Shown here in pieces: positions 9,265-17,883 of a stretch of 64,000 nucleotides of DNA (the first letter of the stretch is position 1; each line of letters opens with the position of its first letter). The translations under genes and the position numbers were made by a program. The DNA is taken from NCBI RefSeq assembly GCF_018417475.1, contig NZ_CP054856.1:4123001-4187000 (forward strand). Reading direction: 5' to 3'. Below the pieces are notes generated by a model, which made no database searches, was not told the origin of the DNA, and saw only the letters and a list, made by a program, of their open reading frames with translations. The stretch is from Novosphingobium decolorationis. Lineage in GTDB: Bacteria > Pseudomonadota > Alphaproteobacteria > Sphingomonadales > Sphingomonadaceae.

Positions 9265-9304
9265 TTTTCAGGCACGGGACAAGGCCTGAAGGACCACACA
9301 CCGC

Positions 9305-10228
9305 ATGCACAGCGAGAGCCCCATCGTCGCGCTTACCGGCGCGACGGGTTTTGTTGGCCACAGTGTTCTCACAGAAGCGCTCGCCCAGGGCTATCGCGTG
9401 CGCGCGCTCACACGGCGCGAACAGGAGCCTCGCGAGGGTGTGACCTGGGTGCCGGGCGATCTCTCGGACACCGCCGCGCTCTCGGAATTGACGCGCGGGG
9501 CCGAGGCGACGATCCACGTGGCGGGCGTGACCAACGCGCCCGATGCGGCGGGGTTCGAGGCGGGCAACGTCGCAGGTACGCTCAACCTCATCGAGACGGT
9601 GGTGGCCAAGGGCATCCCGCGTTTCATTTTCGTCTCCTCGCTTTCGGCGCGCGAACCGGGCCTTTCGGCTTACGGCGCCTCGAAGGCGCGTGCGGAAAAG
9701 CTCCTCAAGGCGAGCCCGCTCGACTGGACGATCGTGCGCCCGCCGGCGATCTTCGGGCCGCGCGACAAGGAAATGATGGAGCTCTTCCGGGCAGCGCGTT
9801 GGGGCCTGGTCCCGGTTCCGGCGCAGGGGCGCGCCTCGATGATCCATGTCGAGGACCTCGCGCGCCTGCTGGTCGCGCTGATCCTGCCCGGCGATGCGGT
9901 CCACCGCATGACTTTCGAGCCCGACGACGGCAAGCCCGAGGGCTGGGAGCACACCGAGATGGCGCTGGCCATCGGCCAGGCCATGGGGCGCCGTCCCAAG
10001 GTGATTGGCCTGTCGCAAAAAGCGCTCGAACGGGTCGCCAGCCTCGACAACTTCGTGCGCGGCACCAAGGCCAAGATGACCAAGGACCGTGCGGCCTATT
10101 TCGCGCATCCCGACTGGGTCGTTTCGCCCGGTGCGCGGCCGCCCGAGGCACTGTGGCGGCCTCGGATCGAGACCCGCGAGGGGCTTCGTTCGACAGCCGA
10201 GTGGTACCGCGCCAACAAGTGGCTCTAG
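9305..10228 (+). CDS. NAD(P)-dependent atypical SDR (NDUFA9-like epimerase/dehydratase)
   Basis: 307 residues. The N-terminal nucleotide motif is TGATGFVG (residues ~12-19), the SSLSARE strand is of SDR type, and the catalytic YGASK lysine/tyrosine pair is present. Domain architecture fits the extended/atypical SDR group that includes NDUFA9-like proteins; the substrate cannot be read from sequence. It lies 40 bases after proB and 102 bases before a BASS-family transporter on the same strand, so co-transcription is likely. Confidence 0.8.
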   Translation: MHSESPIVALTGATGFVGHSVLTEALAQGYRVRALTRREQEPREGVTWVPGDLSDTAALSELTRGAEATIHVAGVTNAPDAAGFEAGNVAGTLNLIETVVAKGIPRFIFVSSLSAREPGLSAYGASKARAEKLLKASPLDWTIVRPPAIFGPRDKEMMELFRAARWGLVPVPAQGRASMIHVEDLARLLVALILPGDAVHRMTFEPDDGKPEGWEHTEMALAIGQAMGRRPKVIGLSQKALERVASLDNFVRGTKAKMTKDRAAYFAHPDWVVSPGARPPEALWRPRIETREGLRSTAEWYRANKWL

Positions 10229-10330
10229 GGTTCGGGTCGCCCTTCCCGGAGGGTGCACTCAAAATTCTATGCGCGCAGTGTCATAAACAGGTACTGGCCC
10301 CCAAGGGCGACGGCGGCTAAGCGCAAGGCC

Positions 10331-11326
10331 ATGCAGAGCCTCGTCAAACGCCTTAATCTCGATCCCTACATGCTCGCGCTCGTCAGCATGGTGGTGCTCG
10401 CCAGCTTCTTTCCCGCGCAGGGCATCTGGGCGCAGATTGCCGACAGGGCGACCGATGTCGCGATCGCGCTCCTGTTCTTCCTTCACGGCGCCAAGCTCTC
10501 GCGTGAGGCGGTGATTGCGGGGGCCAAGGCGTGGAAGCTGCATCTGGCCACCATGGCGATCACTTTCGTCCTCTTCCCGATCCTGGGCCTGGGCCTGCGG
10601 GCCATTCCGGGGCTGGATGCGAACCTGGGGACGGGCTTGCTGTTCCTCACGCTGCTGCCCTCGACAGTGCAGTCCTCGATTGCCTTTACCGCGATTGCGG
10701 GAGGCAACGTGGCGGCGGCCGTGTGCGGGGCTTCGTTCTCGAACCTTGCCGGCATCTTCGTGACGCCGCTCCTCACCGCGCTGTTCATTACCGGCCAGAG
10801 CCAGGGCATTTCGGCCGATCCTGTCATTGCCATCGCCTCGCAGCTGCTCTTGCCGTTCGTGGCGGGCCATCTGCTGCGGCCGGTAATCGGGGGCTTCGTG
10901 ACCCGCCACAAGAAGATGGTGGGCTACGTCGACCGTGGTTCGATCCTGCTGGTCGTCTACACCGCCTTTGGTGCTGCCGTGCTTGATGGCCTGTGGCAGA
11001 CGGTCACGCTGGGCGAACTTGCGCTCATCGTCGTCATTGCGCTCGCTCTCCTGGCGGTGGTGATGACGGCCACGAACCTGTTGGGCCGGGCGATGGGCTT
11101 TGCGCGCGAGGATCGCATCGTCATGCTGTTCTGCGGCTCCAAGAAAAGCCTGGCGAGCGGTGTGCCACTGGCAGGTGTGCTGTTCCCGGCGGCGCAGGTG
11201 GGCGTGGTGATTCTGCCCGTCATGTTCTTCCACCAGATCCAGCTGATGGTCTGCGCGGTGCTCGCGCGGCGCTATGCCGCCGAGTCGGCCGAGCTGGAAG
11301 CCAAGGGCGAGGCAGCCTCGGCCTGA
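10331..11326 (+). CDS. Bile acid:sodium symporter (BASS/SBF-like) family transporter
   Basis: 331 residues with about ten hydrophobic segments. The SBF-like signatures are FLHGAKLSREAV in the first core repeat and FCGSKKSLASGVPLA in the second. Proteins of this family couple sodium to uptake of organic anions; the substrate is unknown here. ATG 10331 is preceded by GCAAGG and gives the family N-terminus (MQSLVKRLNLDPYMLALV). The longer in-frame start at 10253 would add a non-hydrophobic unconserved stretch. Confidence 0.87.
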   Translation: MQSLVKRLNLDPYMLALVSMVVLASFFPAQGIWAQIADRATDVAIALLFFLHGAKLSREAVIAGAKAWKLHLATMAITFVLFPILGLGLRAIPGLDANLGTGLLFLTLLPSTVQSSIAFTAIAGGNVAAAVCGASFSNLAGIFVTPLLTALFITGQSQGISADPVIAIASQLLLPFVAGHLLRPVIGGFVTRHKKMVGYVDRGSILLVVYTAFGAAVLDGLWQTVTLGELALIVVIALALLAVVMTATNLLGRAMGFAREDRIVMLFCGSKKSLASGVPLAGVLFPAAQVGVVILPVMFFHQIQLMVCAVLARRYAAESAELEAKGEAASA

Positions 11327-11400
11327 GAGAGCGTAAAGGTCGGTCGATAACCTTCAGGAGTATCTGGACGAGGCGCGGCGCCCATGCCTAACGGCGCGCC

Positions 11401-11601
11401 ATGAGTATCATCGCAACCGTCATGAATTCGACCACCGGCCTCGCCATCCAGAAGATGAAGTTCGAGCGCATGCCCAAGCCCTGGGTGACCTTCCACCTCG
11501 AGAACGGCGAGCAGGTCACCGCCGACCGCGTTCACGTCGGCAAGCCCGCGCCGGGCAAGTTCATTACCCCGGTCGAGGTCTGGGTCACGCCCAAGGGTTG
11601 A
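11401..11601 (+). CDS. Small conserved-looking protein, 66 residues
   Basis: No recognised family. It is a soluble 66-residue protein with strongly GC-biased third codon positions throughout, which supports real coding. It has alternating hydrophobic/charged strands (WVTFHLENGEQVTADRVHVG) suggestive of a small beta-rich fold. It starts 74 bases after the transporter gene on the same strand and is followed by a CCGAGGGC/GCCCTCGG hairpin at 11629-11648. Could be the last gene of the proB-SDR-BASS unit. Confidence 0.65.
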   Translation: MSIIATVMNSTTGLAIQKMKFERMPKPWVTFHLENGEQVTADRVHVGKPAPGKFITPVEVWVTPKG

Positions 11602-11628
11602 ACAGCACGGCACTTAGCGAGGATTGAT

Positions 11629-11648
11629 CCGAGGGCCATTGCCCTCGG
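11629..11648. terminator. Hairpin between the small gene and fahA
   Basis: A perfect 8-bp stem, CCGAGGGC with GCCCTCGG, and a CATT loop between convergent genes. No clear T-run on either strand. Confidence 0.35.
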
Positions 11649-11761
11649 GTTCCCCGAACAGTTCAGGTCATCTCTGCCGGGGCAATGCCGGGCGAGAGAG
11701 ATGAGGGGGCGCATTGCAGGTGGGTCAAGGGGCGGCGGCCCCTTGGGAAGCCGCTTTCGAA

Positions 11762-13087
11762 CTAGATTTGCGGCGCAGACGCGATAACCCCGCGGCACTC
11801 GCCAAAGCCGATGCTCCGGCGTCCTTCGGCCATGAAGCGGCCTTTCAGGACGACTTCGTCGCCATCCTCCAGGAACGTGCGCGTCTCCTCGCGCGGCAGT
11901 TGCAGCGGCTGCGCACCGCCGCGGGTGATCTCCAGGAGCGAGCCCTTGCTGCCGGGCTCGGGGCCGGAGAGCGTACCAGTCCCCAGCAGATCGCCGCTTT
12001 CGAGCGCGCAACCGTTCACGGTGTGGTGCGCGACCATCTGGCCCAGCGTCCAGTACATCGCGCACGCCTGGGTGTGGCTGAGCACCTGCGGCTCTTCGCC
12101 GCGTGCGCGCATCGCGGCGCTGGAGAGCGTGACTTCGAGATCGAGCGCAAGCGCGCCCTTGTCCTGATCCTTGGCATCCTGAAGATAGGGCAGAACGCTG
12201 GGGTCTGCCTCGGCGCGAGGAGGTTGGGCGATCCGGAAGGGGGCCAGCGCTTCTGTGGTCACGATCCAGGGCGAGACGGTGGTGTGGAAGCTCTTGGAGA
12301 GGAACGGGCCGAGGGGCTGGTACTCCCAGGCCTGGATATCGCGCGCGGACCAGTCGTTGAGCAATGTCAGGCCGCCCATGTGCTCCCAGGCCTGGCCGAG
12401 GGGGATGGGCTGGCCTTGCGTGTTGCCCGGACCGATCCAGAGGCCCAGTTCCAGTTCGAAGTCGAGACGCTGGGTCGGGCCAAGGCGGGGGAGATCCCCG
12501 TCGGCCCCTCGCGTCTGGCCATTGGGGCGGATCACGGGGGAGCCGCTGGGCCGGATCGTCGAGGCGCGGCCGTGATAGCCGATGGGAATGTGCTTGTAGT
12601 TGGGCAGCAGGGGCTGCTCGGGCCGGAACAGCGCGCCGACTTCGGCCGCGTGATGAATGCCGACGTAGAAGTCCGAATAGTCGCCGACGCGGGCCGGAAG
12701 GTGCATCCTGGCGCGGTGTGCAGGGACAAGGAGGGGCGTCACGTCAGGCTGTTTCGGGGAGCCCTTGGCCAGCAGCGCGCTGACCGCACGGCGCAGCGCC
12801 CGGCGCGGGCCTGTCCCCAGCGCCAGGAGGGGATTGAGCGTCGGACCCGAGGCGGCCTTGGCGGCGGCCAGCGCCTCGCCTTCCAGGAGGCCGCTGTGCG
12901 CAAGCGCGGCCAGGTCGAGGATCATCGCGCCAATGGCAATGCCCCCGCGCGGCACCTGCCCGTCCACTGAAAAGACCCCGAGGGGAAGGTTCTGGATCGG
13001 GAAATCGGGGTGCATGTCGGCACCTTCCACCCACGAACCAAGGTCGGGGGCGTGGGTCTCGTCGATGGTGGCTATGGGGGTGGGCAT
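11762..13087 (-). CDS. fahA: Fumarylacetoacetase
   Basis: 441 residues, the full-length eukaryote-like FAH form. It hydrolyses fumarylacetoacetate to fumarate and acetoacetate, the last step of tyrosine/homogentisate breakdown. Visible active-site elements are the metal ligand region GDYSDFYVGIHHAAEVG, GYHGRAST, the ELELGLWIG glutamates and the NDWSARDIQAWEY aspartate with the following SKSFHTT lysine. No homogentisate dioxygenase gene is adjacent. An Rrf2-type regulator lies 77 bases upstream on the same strand. Confidence 0.95.
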   Translation of the reverse strand: MPTPIATIDETHAPDLGSWVEGADMHPDFPIQNLPLGVFSVDGQVPRGGIAIGAMILDLAALAHSGLLEGEALAAAKAASGPTLNPLLALGTGPRRALRRAVSALLAKGSPKQPDVTPLLVPAHRARMHLPARVGDYSDFYVGIHHAAEVGALFRPEQPLLPNYKHIPIGYHGRASTIRPSGSPVIRPNGQTRGADGDLPRLGPTQRLDFELELGLWIGPGNTQGQPIPLGQAWEHMGGLTLLNDWSARDIQAWEYQPLGPFLSKSFHTTVSPWIVTTEALAPFRIAQPPRAEADPSVLPYLQDAKDQDKGALALDLEVTLSSAAMRARGEEPQVLSHTQACAMYWTLGQMVAHHTVNGCALESGDLLGTGTLSGPEPGSKGSLLEITRGGAQPLQLPREETRTFLEDGDEVVLKGRFMAEGRRSIGFGECRGVIASAPQI

Positions 13088-13164
13088 GGGGTCCTCTCGC
13101 CTCGTCTTTTGCCAGGTAGCCTAACGCGGGAGGGGGAAATGCAAAACCGTGATCGCGCGCGGGC

Positions 13165-13611
13165 TCAGGACGGCTCGGCCTCGTGTGAGGCGGGCGGGGC
13201 CAGTTCGATGGGGTCGGAGAGGCGGATCCCATCGAGGAGTTCGGCCGTGGCGTCGCGAACCTGCAGCATGAGCGCGCGCGTGCGGCATTCGGCTTCGGGC
13301 ACGCAGTTCTTGCATGTCTCGTGGGCGTTGCGACTGGCACAGGGCACCAGCGCGACCGATCCTCGCACGAGCCGGACCAGGTCGCCGTAGCTGATCTCCT
13401 GCGGAGCAAGGGCCAGCCAGTACCCGCCATCCTTGCCGCGCTGCGAATCGATGAGCCCGGCACGCGACAACTCGGAGAGGATGACGGTCAGGAACTTGGC
13501 CGGGATGTTCTGCCTCTCGGCGATTTCGGTGAGCTGGATCGGGCCCTGTCCATGCCGGTCGGCCAGATGCTGCATGGCGCGGATAGCGTACCGGGTCTTC
13601 TGCGCAAGCAT
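13165..13611 (-). CDS. Rrf2-family transcriptional regulator
   Basis: 148 residues. The N-terminal winged helix-turn-helix (KTRYAIRAMQHLADR, then ERQNIPAKFLTVILSELSRAGLI) is typical of Rrf2/IscR. The effector part has cysteines in the order C-x8-C-x2-C-x5-C (CASRNAHETCKNCVPEAEC), plausible ligands for an iron-sulphur cluster, but the spacing is not the IscR or NsrR one. The target and sensed signal are unknown. CTTGCGC-proximal ATG 13611 gives the family start MLAQKTRYAIRAM. It may regulate itself and the adjacent fahA. Confidence 0.85.
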   Translation of the reverse strand: MLAQKTRYAIRAMQHLADRHGQGPIQLTEIAERQNIPAKFLTVILSELSRAGLIDSQRGKDGGYWLALAPQEISYGDLVRLVRGSVALVPCASRNAHETCKNCVPEAECRTRALMLQVRDATAELLDGIRLSDPIELAPPASHEAEPS

Positions 13612-13798
13612 GGGGAACGCGACTCCGCGAAGCAGGAGGAAAGTGAGAGTCCTCCTTGGGGCGCAATGGCTTGCAGCGTCAAGTCGGGCAAGGCGAAGAG
13701 GGAGCAGGTGCCGCCCCGACGCGCGAAAACGCAGGTCGAAGCCGCAGGTTTCCCCCAATCCGCAAAAATAAAACCAGATCGCGCAAATGGCCACGACC

Positions 13799-13824
13799 GG
13801 AACTTTTGGCGGGCGCTCTCCGTT
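13799..13824 (+). promoter_or_regulatory. Candidate EcfG promoter for the GlsB-like gene
   Basis: GGAAC (13799-13803), 17 bases, CGTT (13821-13824), the canonical alphaproteobacterial GSR promoter. The predicted start of transcription is about 30 bases before the ATG at 13863. Confidence 0.7.
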
Positions 13825-13862
13825 TAGGATGCAACAGACACAGACTTTTCGGAGACGGACCT

Positions 13863-14132
13863 ATGACACTTCTTCTTATCCTGCTCGTCGGCGGTATCCT
13901 GGGCTGGCTGGCTTCGATCCTCATGCGCACCGACGCGCAGCAGGGGATCTTCCTGAACGTGGTCGTGGGCATCGTCGGCGCGCTCATCGCCGGCTTCATC
14001 ATCACCCCGCTCATTGGCGGTGCGCCCATCACCAGCGGTTCGTTCGATCTCATGAGCCTCATCTCGTCGTTCCTCGGCGCGGTTGTCCTCCTGGCGATCG
14101 TCAACCTCTTCCGCCGCGGTTCGGTGCGTTAA
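13863..14132 (+). CDS. GlsB/YeaQ/YmgE-family membrane protein
   Basis: 89 residues with three hydrophobic segments and the family's glycine-rich pattern (LLVGGILGWLAS, then GIVGALIAGFII). The family is called transglycosylase-associated, but no enzymatic activity is established; members are common stress-induced small membrane proteins. The gene is preceded by a canonical EcfG promoter sequence, which predicts induction by the general stress response encoded 4 kb away. It stands alone between the divergent Rrf2 gene and a pair of terminators. Confidence 0.88.
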   Translation: MTLLLILLVGGILGWLASILMRTDAQQGIFLNVVVGIVGALIAGFIITPLIGGAPITSGSFDLMSLISSFLGAVVLLAIVNLFRRGSVR

Positions 14133-14145
14133 TCCGGACAGGGAC

Positions 14146-14213
14146 GGGCCCTTCAACCAAGGGCCCTTCCGGCCAAAGGGGACGGCAGCCGCTTGCGGCT
14201 TCTGTCCCTTTTC
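14146..14213 (+). terminator. Two consecutive terminator hairpins after the GlsB-like gene
   Basis: First is a perfect GGGCCCTT/AAGGGCCC stem (14146-14166). Second is a longer stem whose arms start at AAAGGG (14175) and end at CCCTTTTC (about 14206-14213), with an inner perfect AGCCGC/GCGGCT and a TT loop. Confidence 0.7.
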
Positions 14214-14288
14214 GCCGTCCGGACTTCCTGCAGGCGCGCCTTCGCCGCGCCAGATGTTCAAAATGTTTAAAATGCCACATTTCCACGC

Positions 14289-14318
14289 TTGAATTGTGGC
14301 GCTGCAACACAGACATAG
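14289..14318 (+). promoter_or_regulatory. Possible sodB promoter
   Basis: TTGAAT (14289-14294) and ACATAG (14313-14318) are spaced by 18 bases, 110 bases before the sodB ATG, just after a local AT-rich patch. Weak match to a housekeeping promoter. Confidence 0.25.
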
Positions 14319-14427
14319 GCGCTGTGTTTTGCGTAAGGCCTGGCGGAACGCGGCCGGGCTTCGCACACGAAGGCTTCGACTTCGGGGCCACGCGTTCGAA
14401 AACTCGAGAGAACAGGAAAGACTAGCC

Positions 14428-15030
14428 ATGACCATTTCGCTGATGCCGCTGCCCTACGCGCACGACGCCCTCGAACCGCACATCTCGAGCAAGACCCTCG
14501 AAATCCACCACGGCGCGCACCACAAGACCTACGTCGACAAGCTGAACGCGGCCATCGAAGGCACCGAGAACGCCGGCAAGTCGGTTGAGGAAATCACGAA
14601 GTCGGCGTCGGGTGGCCTGTTCAACAACGCGGCGCAGACCTACAACCACGGCTTCTACTGGATGAGCCTGTCGGGTGAGAAGACCGCGCCCAGCGAAAGC
14701 CTCGCGGCCGCGATCACCAACGACTTCGGCTCGATGGACGCGCTCCTCGAAGCGCTGACCAACGAAGCGGTCGGCCACTTCGCCAGCGGTTGGGCTTGGC
14801 TCGTCGTCGACGCGGGCAAGCTCAAGGTCATCTCGACCCATGACGCGGCCACCGCGATCACCGAGGACGTGAACCCGCTCCTCACCATCGACGTGTGGGA
14901 GCACGCCTACTACATCGACCAGATGAACAAGCGTCCGACCTACGTGAAGGCGGTTCTGGAGAACCTCATCAACTGGAAGTTCGCCAGCGACAACTTCGAC
15001 CGCGGCACGCCCTGGACCTACCCGGCCTGA
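14428..15030 (+). CDS. sodB: Superoxide dismutase, Fe/Mn family (iron-type)
   Basis: 200 residues. It converts superoxide to hydrogen peroxide and oxygen in the cytoplasm. The metal ligands are visible in HHGAHHKTYV (N-terminal His), NHGFYW (second His) and DVWEHAYY (Asp and His). The FNNAAQTYNHGFYW context favours the iron-using subgroup. AGGAAAG 7-8 bases upstream fixes the ATG at 14428. The gene ends in a strong terminator and so is probably monocistronic. An exported catalase-peroxidase that would remove its product is encoded at 37.3-39.6 kb. Confidence 0.95.
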   Translation: MTISLMPLPYAHDALEPHISSKTLEIHHGAHHKTYVDKLNAAIEGTENAGKSVEEITKSASGGLFNNAAQTYNHGFYWMSLSGEKTAPSESLAAAITNDFGSMDALLEALTNEAVGHFASGWAWLVVDAGKLKVISTHDAATAITEDVNPLLTIDVWEHAYYIDQMNKRPTYVKAVLENLINWKFASDNFDRGTPWTYPA

Positions 15031-15094
15031 GGCAGCGCGGAACAATCCGGAAACCGCGCTGCCCGTACCGGCAGGCGCGGGCCGGACCGCATTG

Positions 15095-15133
15095 AAAAGG
15101 GGGCGCTCCCGGCAAGGGGAGCGCCCCCTTTTT
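15095..15133 (+). terminator. Strong intrinsic terminator after sodB
   Basis: GGGGGCGCTCCC pairs with GGGAGCGCCCCC around a short loop, with A-run before and TTTTT after (15129-15133). Confidence 0.92.
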
Positions 15134-15158
15134 CGTGGGCAGGTTTTTCGTGGGCAGG
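15129..15158 (+). repeat. Perfect 15-bp tandem repeat
   Basis: TTTTTCGTGGGCAGG occurs twice back to back (15129-15143 and 15144-15158), the first copy supplying the T-run of the sodB terminator. Looks like a recent slippage duplication. Confidence 0.85.
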
Positions 15159-15305
15159 CCGGTCCTGCGGAATTTTCGACGGCAAAAGGCGTGGAAACGG
15201 GGCAAGACTGCTGAGGGAAAGGGCGATTTCGCGCACACCGTCGCGGTTCGCAGGGGTAGCCTCGTCGCGGCCTGCGGACAGGGCCATCCTCGTGCCAGGA
15301 GTGCC

Positions 15306-16196
15306 ATGCGCGGTTTTCTCGTTTCTGCCTTTTTTCTGTTGGCGAGCGTGACGACATCTGCCCGTGCGGCGCAGGCGGACCTGTGGCAGGGGACGATGGC
15401 CTTCACCGCAGCCCCGACGCCGGGACGTGAAGTTGGCGGCGAAGAGCGCAGCGGCGATCAGAACCAGAGCAGCTACGCGCTGCGCCTGCGCATCACGCGC
15501 CGGGACGTGCCGCTGGTGGGCCAGATCAGCGCGGAAGTCGAAAGCAACTACCGCCCCGATTATCTGAAACGCGGACCGCAGTCGCGGTTGCGGCTCCATT
15601 CCGTTCTTGGGAACGGACCGATCGTGCTGGGCGGAGAAGAGGCTGGGCCCCGTGGTGACACGCTTCGCCTCCGGCTCGACGTGTTCCATGACAAGGTGTG
15701 GAGCGTGTGCCGGGCCGAGGATGGCAGCTGCCCGACAGACCCCTCCGGTTTCTTCGAAGGCGAAGTACGCCGCGATGTGACGGTGGGGGCAGGGGCGGTC
15801 TATGCCACCCAGCTCAAGGCTTCCGAGCCCGATATCGAACTGCGGCTCGCCGCGAGCGCCAGTCGCCTGTGGTCAAGCCGTGCCGAACGCAACCGTTGGA
15901 CCCCGCGCGCGCAGGCCAGCGTCCTGGTCGGACCGTTTGGCCCCGGGATTCGGCCCTTCGTTCAGGCCGCCTACGACCTGCGGCTCCATGACAAGCCGTG
16001 GTCGGGAATGGACCGCGCGCGGCGCGATCGCAATCTGCAGATCGGGGCAGGGGCGGACCTGGAGGAATGGGTCGGCCACGGGATTGACGCCCTCCAGATC
16101 GGTGTCCTCTACTACCGGCGCCGCTCGAACCGGGCGAATGCGGGCTACACGCGCGGCTTTTTCGCCCCGCGCCTCACGCTCGCCCGGCGGTTCTGA
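15306..16196 (+). CDS. Exported protein of unknown function, possibly an outer-membrane beta-barrel
   Basis: 296 residues beginning with a signal peptide (MRGFLVSAFFLLASVTTSARA, cut near AQA). The mature part is rich in alternating-strand segments with aromatic and Arg/Asp pairs and ends in a C-terminal phenylalanine (LTLARRF). This is a pattern of outer-membrane barrels, for which a terminal aromatic is the assembly signal. No named family recognised. Two cysteines (VCRAEDGSCP) could form a loop disulphide. ATG 15306 is chosen for the signal peptide. The stop lies only 17 bases from the convergent gene's stop. Confidence 0.7.
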   Translation: MRGFLVSAFFLLASVTTSARAAQADLWQGTMAFTAAPTPGREVGGEERSGDQNQSSYALRLRITRRDVPLVGQISAEVESNYRPDYLKRGPQSRLRLHSVLGNGPIVLGGEEAGPRGDTLRLRLDVFHDKVWSVCRAEDGSCPTDPSGFFEGEVRRDVTVGAGAVYATQLKASEPDIELRLAASASRLWSSRAERNRWTPRAQASVLVGPFGPGIRPFVQAAYDLRLHDKPWSGMDRARRDRNLQIGAGADLEEWVGHGIDALQIGVLYYRRRSNRANAGYTRGFFAPRLTLARRF

Positions 16197-16213
16197 CAGG
16201 TGCCTGTCGTGCG

Positions 16214-17770
16214 CTACTGGGCCGTGTCCACGTCGCCCGAGCGGTAGGCCAGCGACAGCACCTGTCCAAGGTCCTCACCCGTCCAGTCCGGCTCGGCTTC
16301 CAGCCGGGCCAGCAACGCGTGTGCCGCCCTGGCCTGGCTGCCTCCGTGGGGGTTGTAGGCAACCGGCTGGAGATGGCGCAGAGCCCGGTTCCCCTTGCCC
16401 AGGCCGATCAGGGTCGTGGCAACATTCATCTGCAGGCTGAGATCGAAGGGGGCCAGTTCGCTTGCGCGTTCAAGCCCCTGCACCGCGAGTTCGGGCGGCT
16501 TCACTCCGGCTTCGGCAAAGCTGCGGTAGTAGTAGACCAGAGGCAGCGGGTGGTCATTCTCGATCTTGTTCAACGCCAGGAACGGTGCGCGCGCCGCCTT
16601 GAAGGCTTCGGCGTCCGCATCCTCGGCGTCGCGTGCCTTGGCGAAGAGGGCATAGCCCTTCTGGAGGTAGGCGTTGACAGTGCGTGGGTCGGCGGCCAGC
16701 GCCCGGTCGGCCGCCGCGATGGCGGCATCGTAGTGGCCCGTGTCGTACTCGGCTTCAGCCAGTTCGGAGAGGACGGCTGGATCATCGGGATATCGGGCCG
16801 CGATCTCACGGGCTTCGGGAACGATTTCGGCCGCTGCCTCGCTGTCGACACCACGTCGGCTCTCGATGGTGAGTGGCAGGATCTCGGCCTCACCCTCACG
16901 CAGGCGCGTGATCGTCACGGCTACGGCGGGGAGGTTTTCCGGACTCAGATTGAGGGCTGAGATGCGCCGCTGGTCGAGATAATCGTCGAGTTCGTCCTCG
17001 AGCGTCTCGAAATCGCCGAAAACCTCCTCGGCTGCCGCGCGCTCTCCGGTACCTTGCGCGATCCTGGTGAGATAGGCGCGCATCTGTCCCTTTCGGGACG
17101 GTGTGAAGGTCAGGTAGTGGTAGAGCAACCAGCTGCGGCCATAGAAGGCATCGTAGCCCTTGCCGCGGTGCGCCTCGTAGAGTTCGGGATCGAGCAGGTC
17201 CTCGACGGGCACGCTCTTGGCGTTGAACAGTTCGTAGCCGCGGTGCTGCGCGGCGCGACCCATCAGGATGCCGCCGTCGCGCTTGAAGGTGCTGGAGGCG
17301 AAGAACTCGGCCGCGCCTTCGCTCATCCAGCGTGGCATGGTCAGGCTCTGCCCGGAGAGCAGGAAGTGGTGCGCGTATTCGTGAAGCAGCGTGATCATGG
17401 CCACATCCGGCGTGCCGGACGTTGACTGGAGATTCGGCACGATCGCCAAGGACTTGCCCGCACGCGGAACGTAGAAGCCGTTGACGTACTTGTCGCCGCC
17501 CCCGTGGAGGCGGCGTACCTCGTGGCTGCCACTGACCACAAAGATGGTCACCCGATTGGACGGGCTGGGCGCAGGGGCGGTGTCGTCGGTCACCAGCGCC
17601 ATGGCCTCGTGGAAGCGCTCCAGCCGGGAGGTGAAGGTCTCCAGGTCCTTGGCGCTGTCCTTGGCATAGACCACGAAGTGCGGGCTTGCCGCCTTGTACC
17701 AGTCTGCCGCCATGGCCGTGGCTGGAAGAAAAGTGGCGGCCACGCAGGCCGCCAGTGCCAGTTGTTTCAT
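16214..17770 (-). CDS. Exported HExxH putative metallopeptidase with C-terminal TPR repeats
   Basis: 518 residues with a clean signal peptide (cut after AMAA). The N-terminal half contains HEYAHHF preceded by hydrophobic residues and followed by WMSEGAAEFFA. This is the HExxH zinc motif plus downstream Glu of a gluzincin-like metallopeptidase, as in DUF1570-like families. The C-terminal half has TPR-like helices (for example around LAEAEYDTGHYDAAIAAADRALAADP). Its substrate is unknown. The gene is just upstream of ecfG on the map but transcribed in the same direction (minus), starting 114 bases after the ecfG stop. A GGAAC/CGTT pair at 17839-17865 has an 18-base spacer, slightly long for EcfG. 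Confidence 0.75.
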   Translation of the reverse strand: MKQLALAACVAATFLPATAMAADWYKAASPHFVVYAKDSAKDLETFTSRLERFHEAMALVTDDTAPAPSPSNRVTIFVVSGSHEVRRLHGGGDKYVNGFYVPRAGKSLAIVPNLQSTSGTPDVAMITLLHEYAHHFLLSGQSLTMPRWMSEGAAEFFASSTFKRDGGILMGRAAQHRGYELFNAKSVPVEDLLDPELYEAHRGKGYDAFYGRSWLLYHYLTFTPSRKGQMRAYLTRIAQGTGERAAAEEVFGDFETLEDELDDYLDQRRISALNLSPENLPAVAVTITRLREGEAEILPLTIESRRGVDSEAAAEIVPEAREIAARYPDDPAVLSELAEAEYDTGHYDAAIAAADRALAADPRTVNAYLQKGYALFAKARDAEDADAEAFKAARAPFLALNKIENDHPLPLVYYYRSFAEAGVKPPELAVQGLERASELAPFDLSLQMNVATTLIGLGKGNRALRHLQPVAYNPHGGSQARAAHALLARLEAEPDWTGEDLGQVLSLAYRSGDVDTAQ

Positions 17771-17838
17771 CAGTCCCCCCGGTTGAAGGGAGGTACTAAA
17801 GCCTCTGGATCCTTGCTTGGCAAGTGTCTTACCCAGTT

Positions 17839-17865
17839 AACGCCTTGTAATACATGGCTCGTTCC
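17839..17865 (-). promoter_or_regulatory. EcfG-like sequence upstream of the HExxH/TPR gene (weak)
   Basis: On the minus strand: GGAAC (17865-17861), 18 bases, CGTT (17842-17839). The spacer is one base longer than usual, so it is only a tentative promoter. Confidence 0.25.
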
Positions 17866-17883
17866 AGGGGAGTGGGGGCGCCT

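Noticed and set aside
17839..17865. Full EcfG promoter for the HExxH/TPR gene
   Set aside because: The spacer before CGTT is 18 bases instead of 16-17; listed only as weak.
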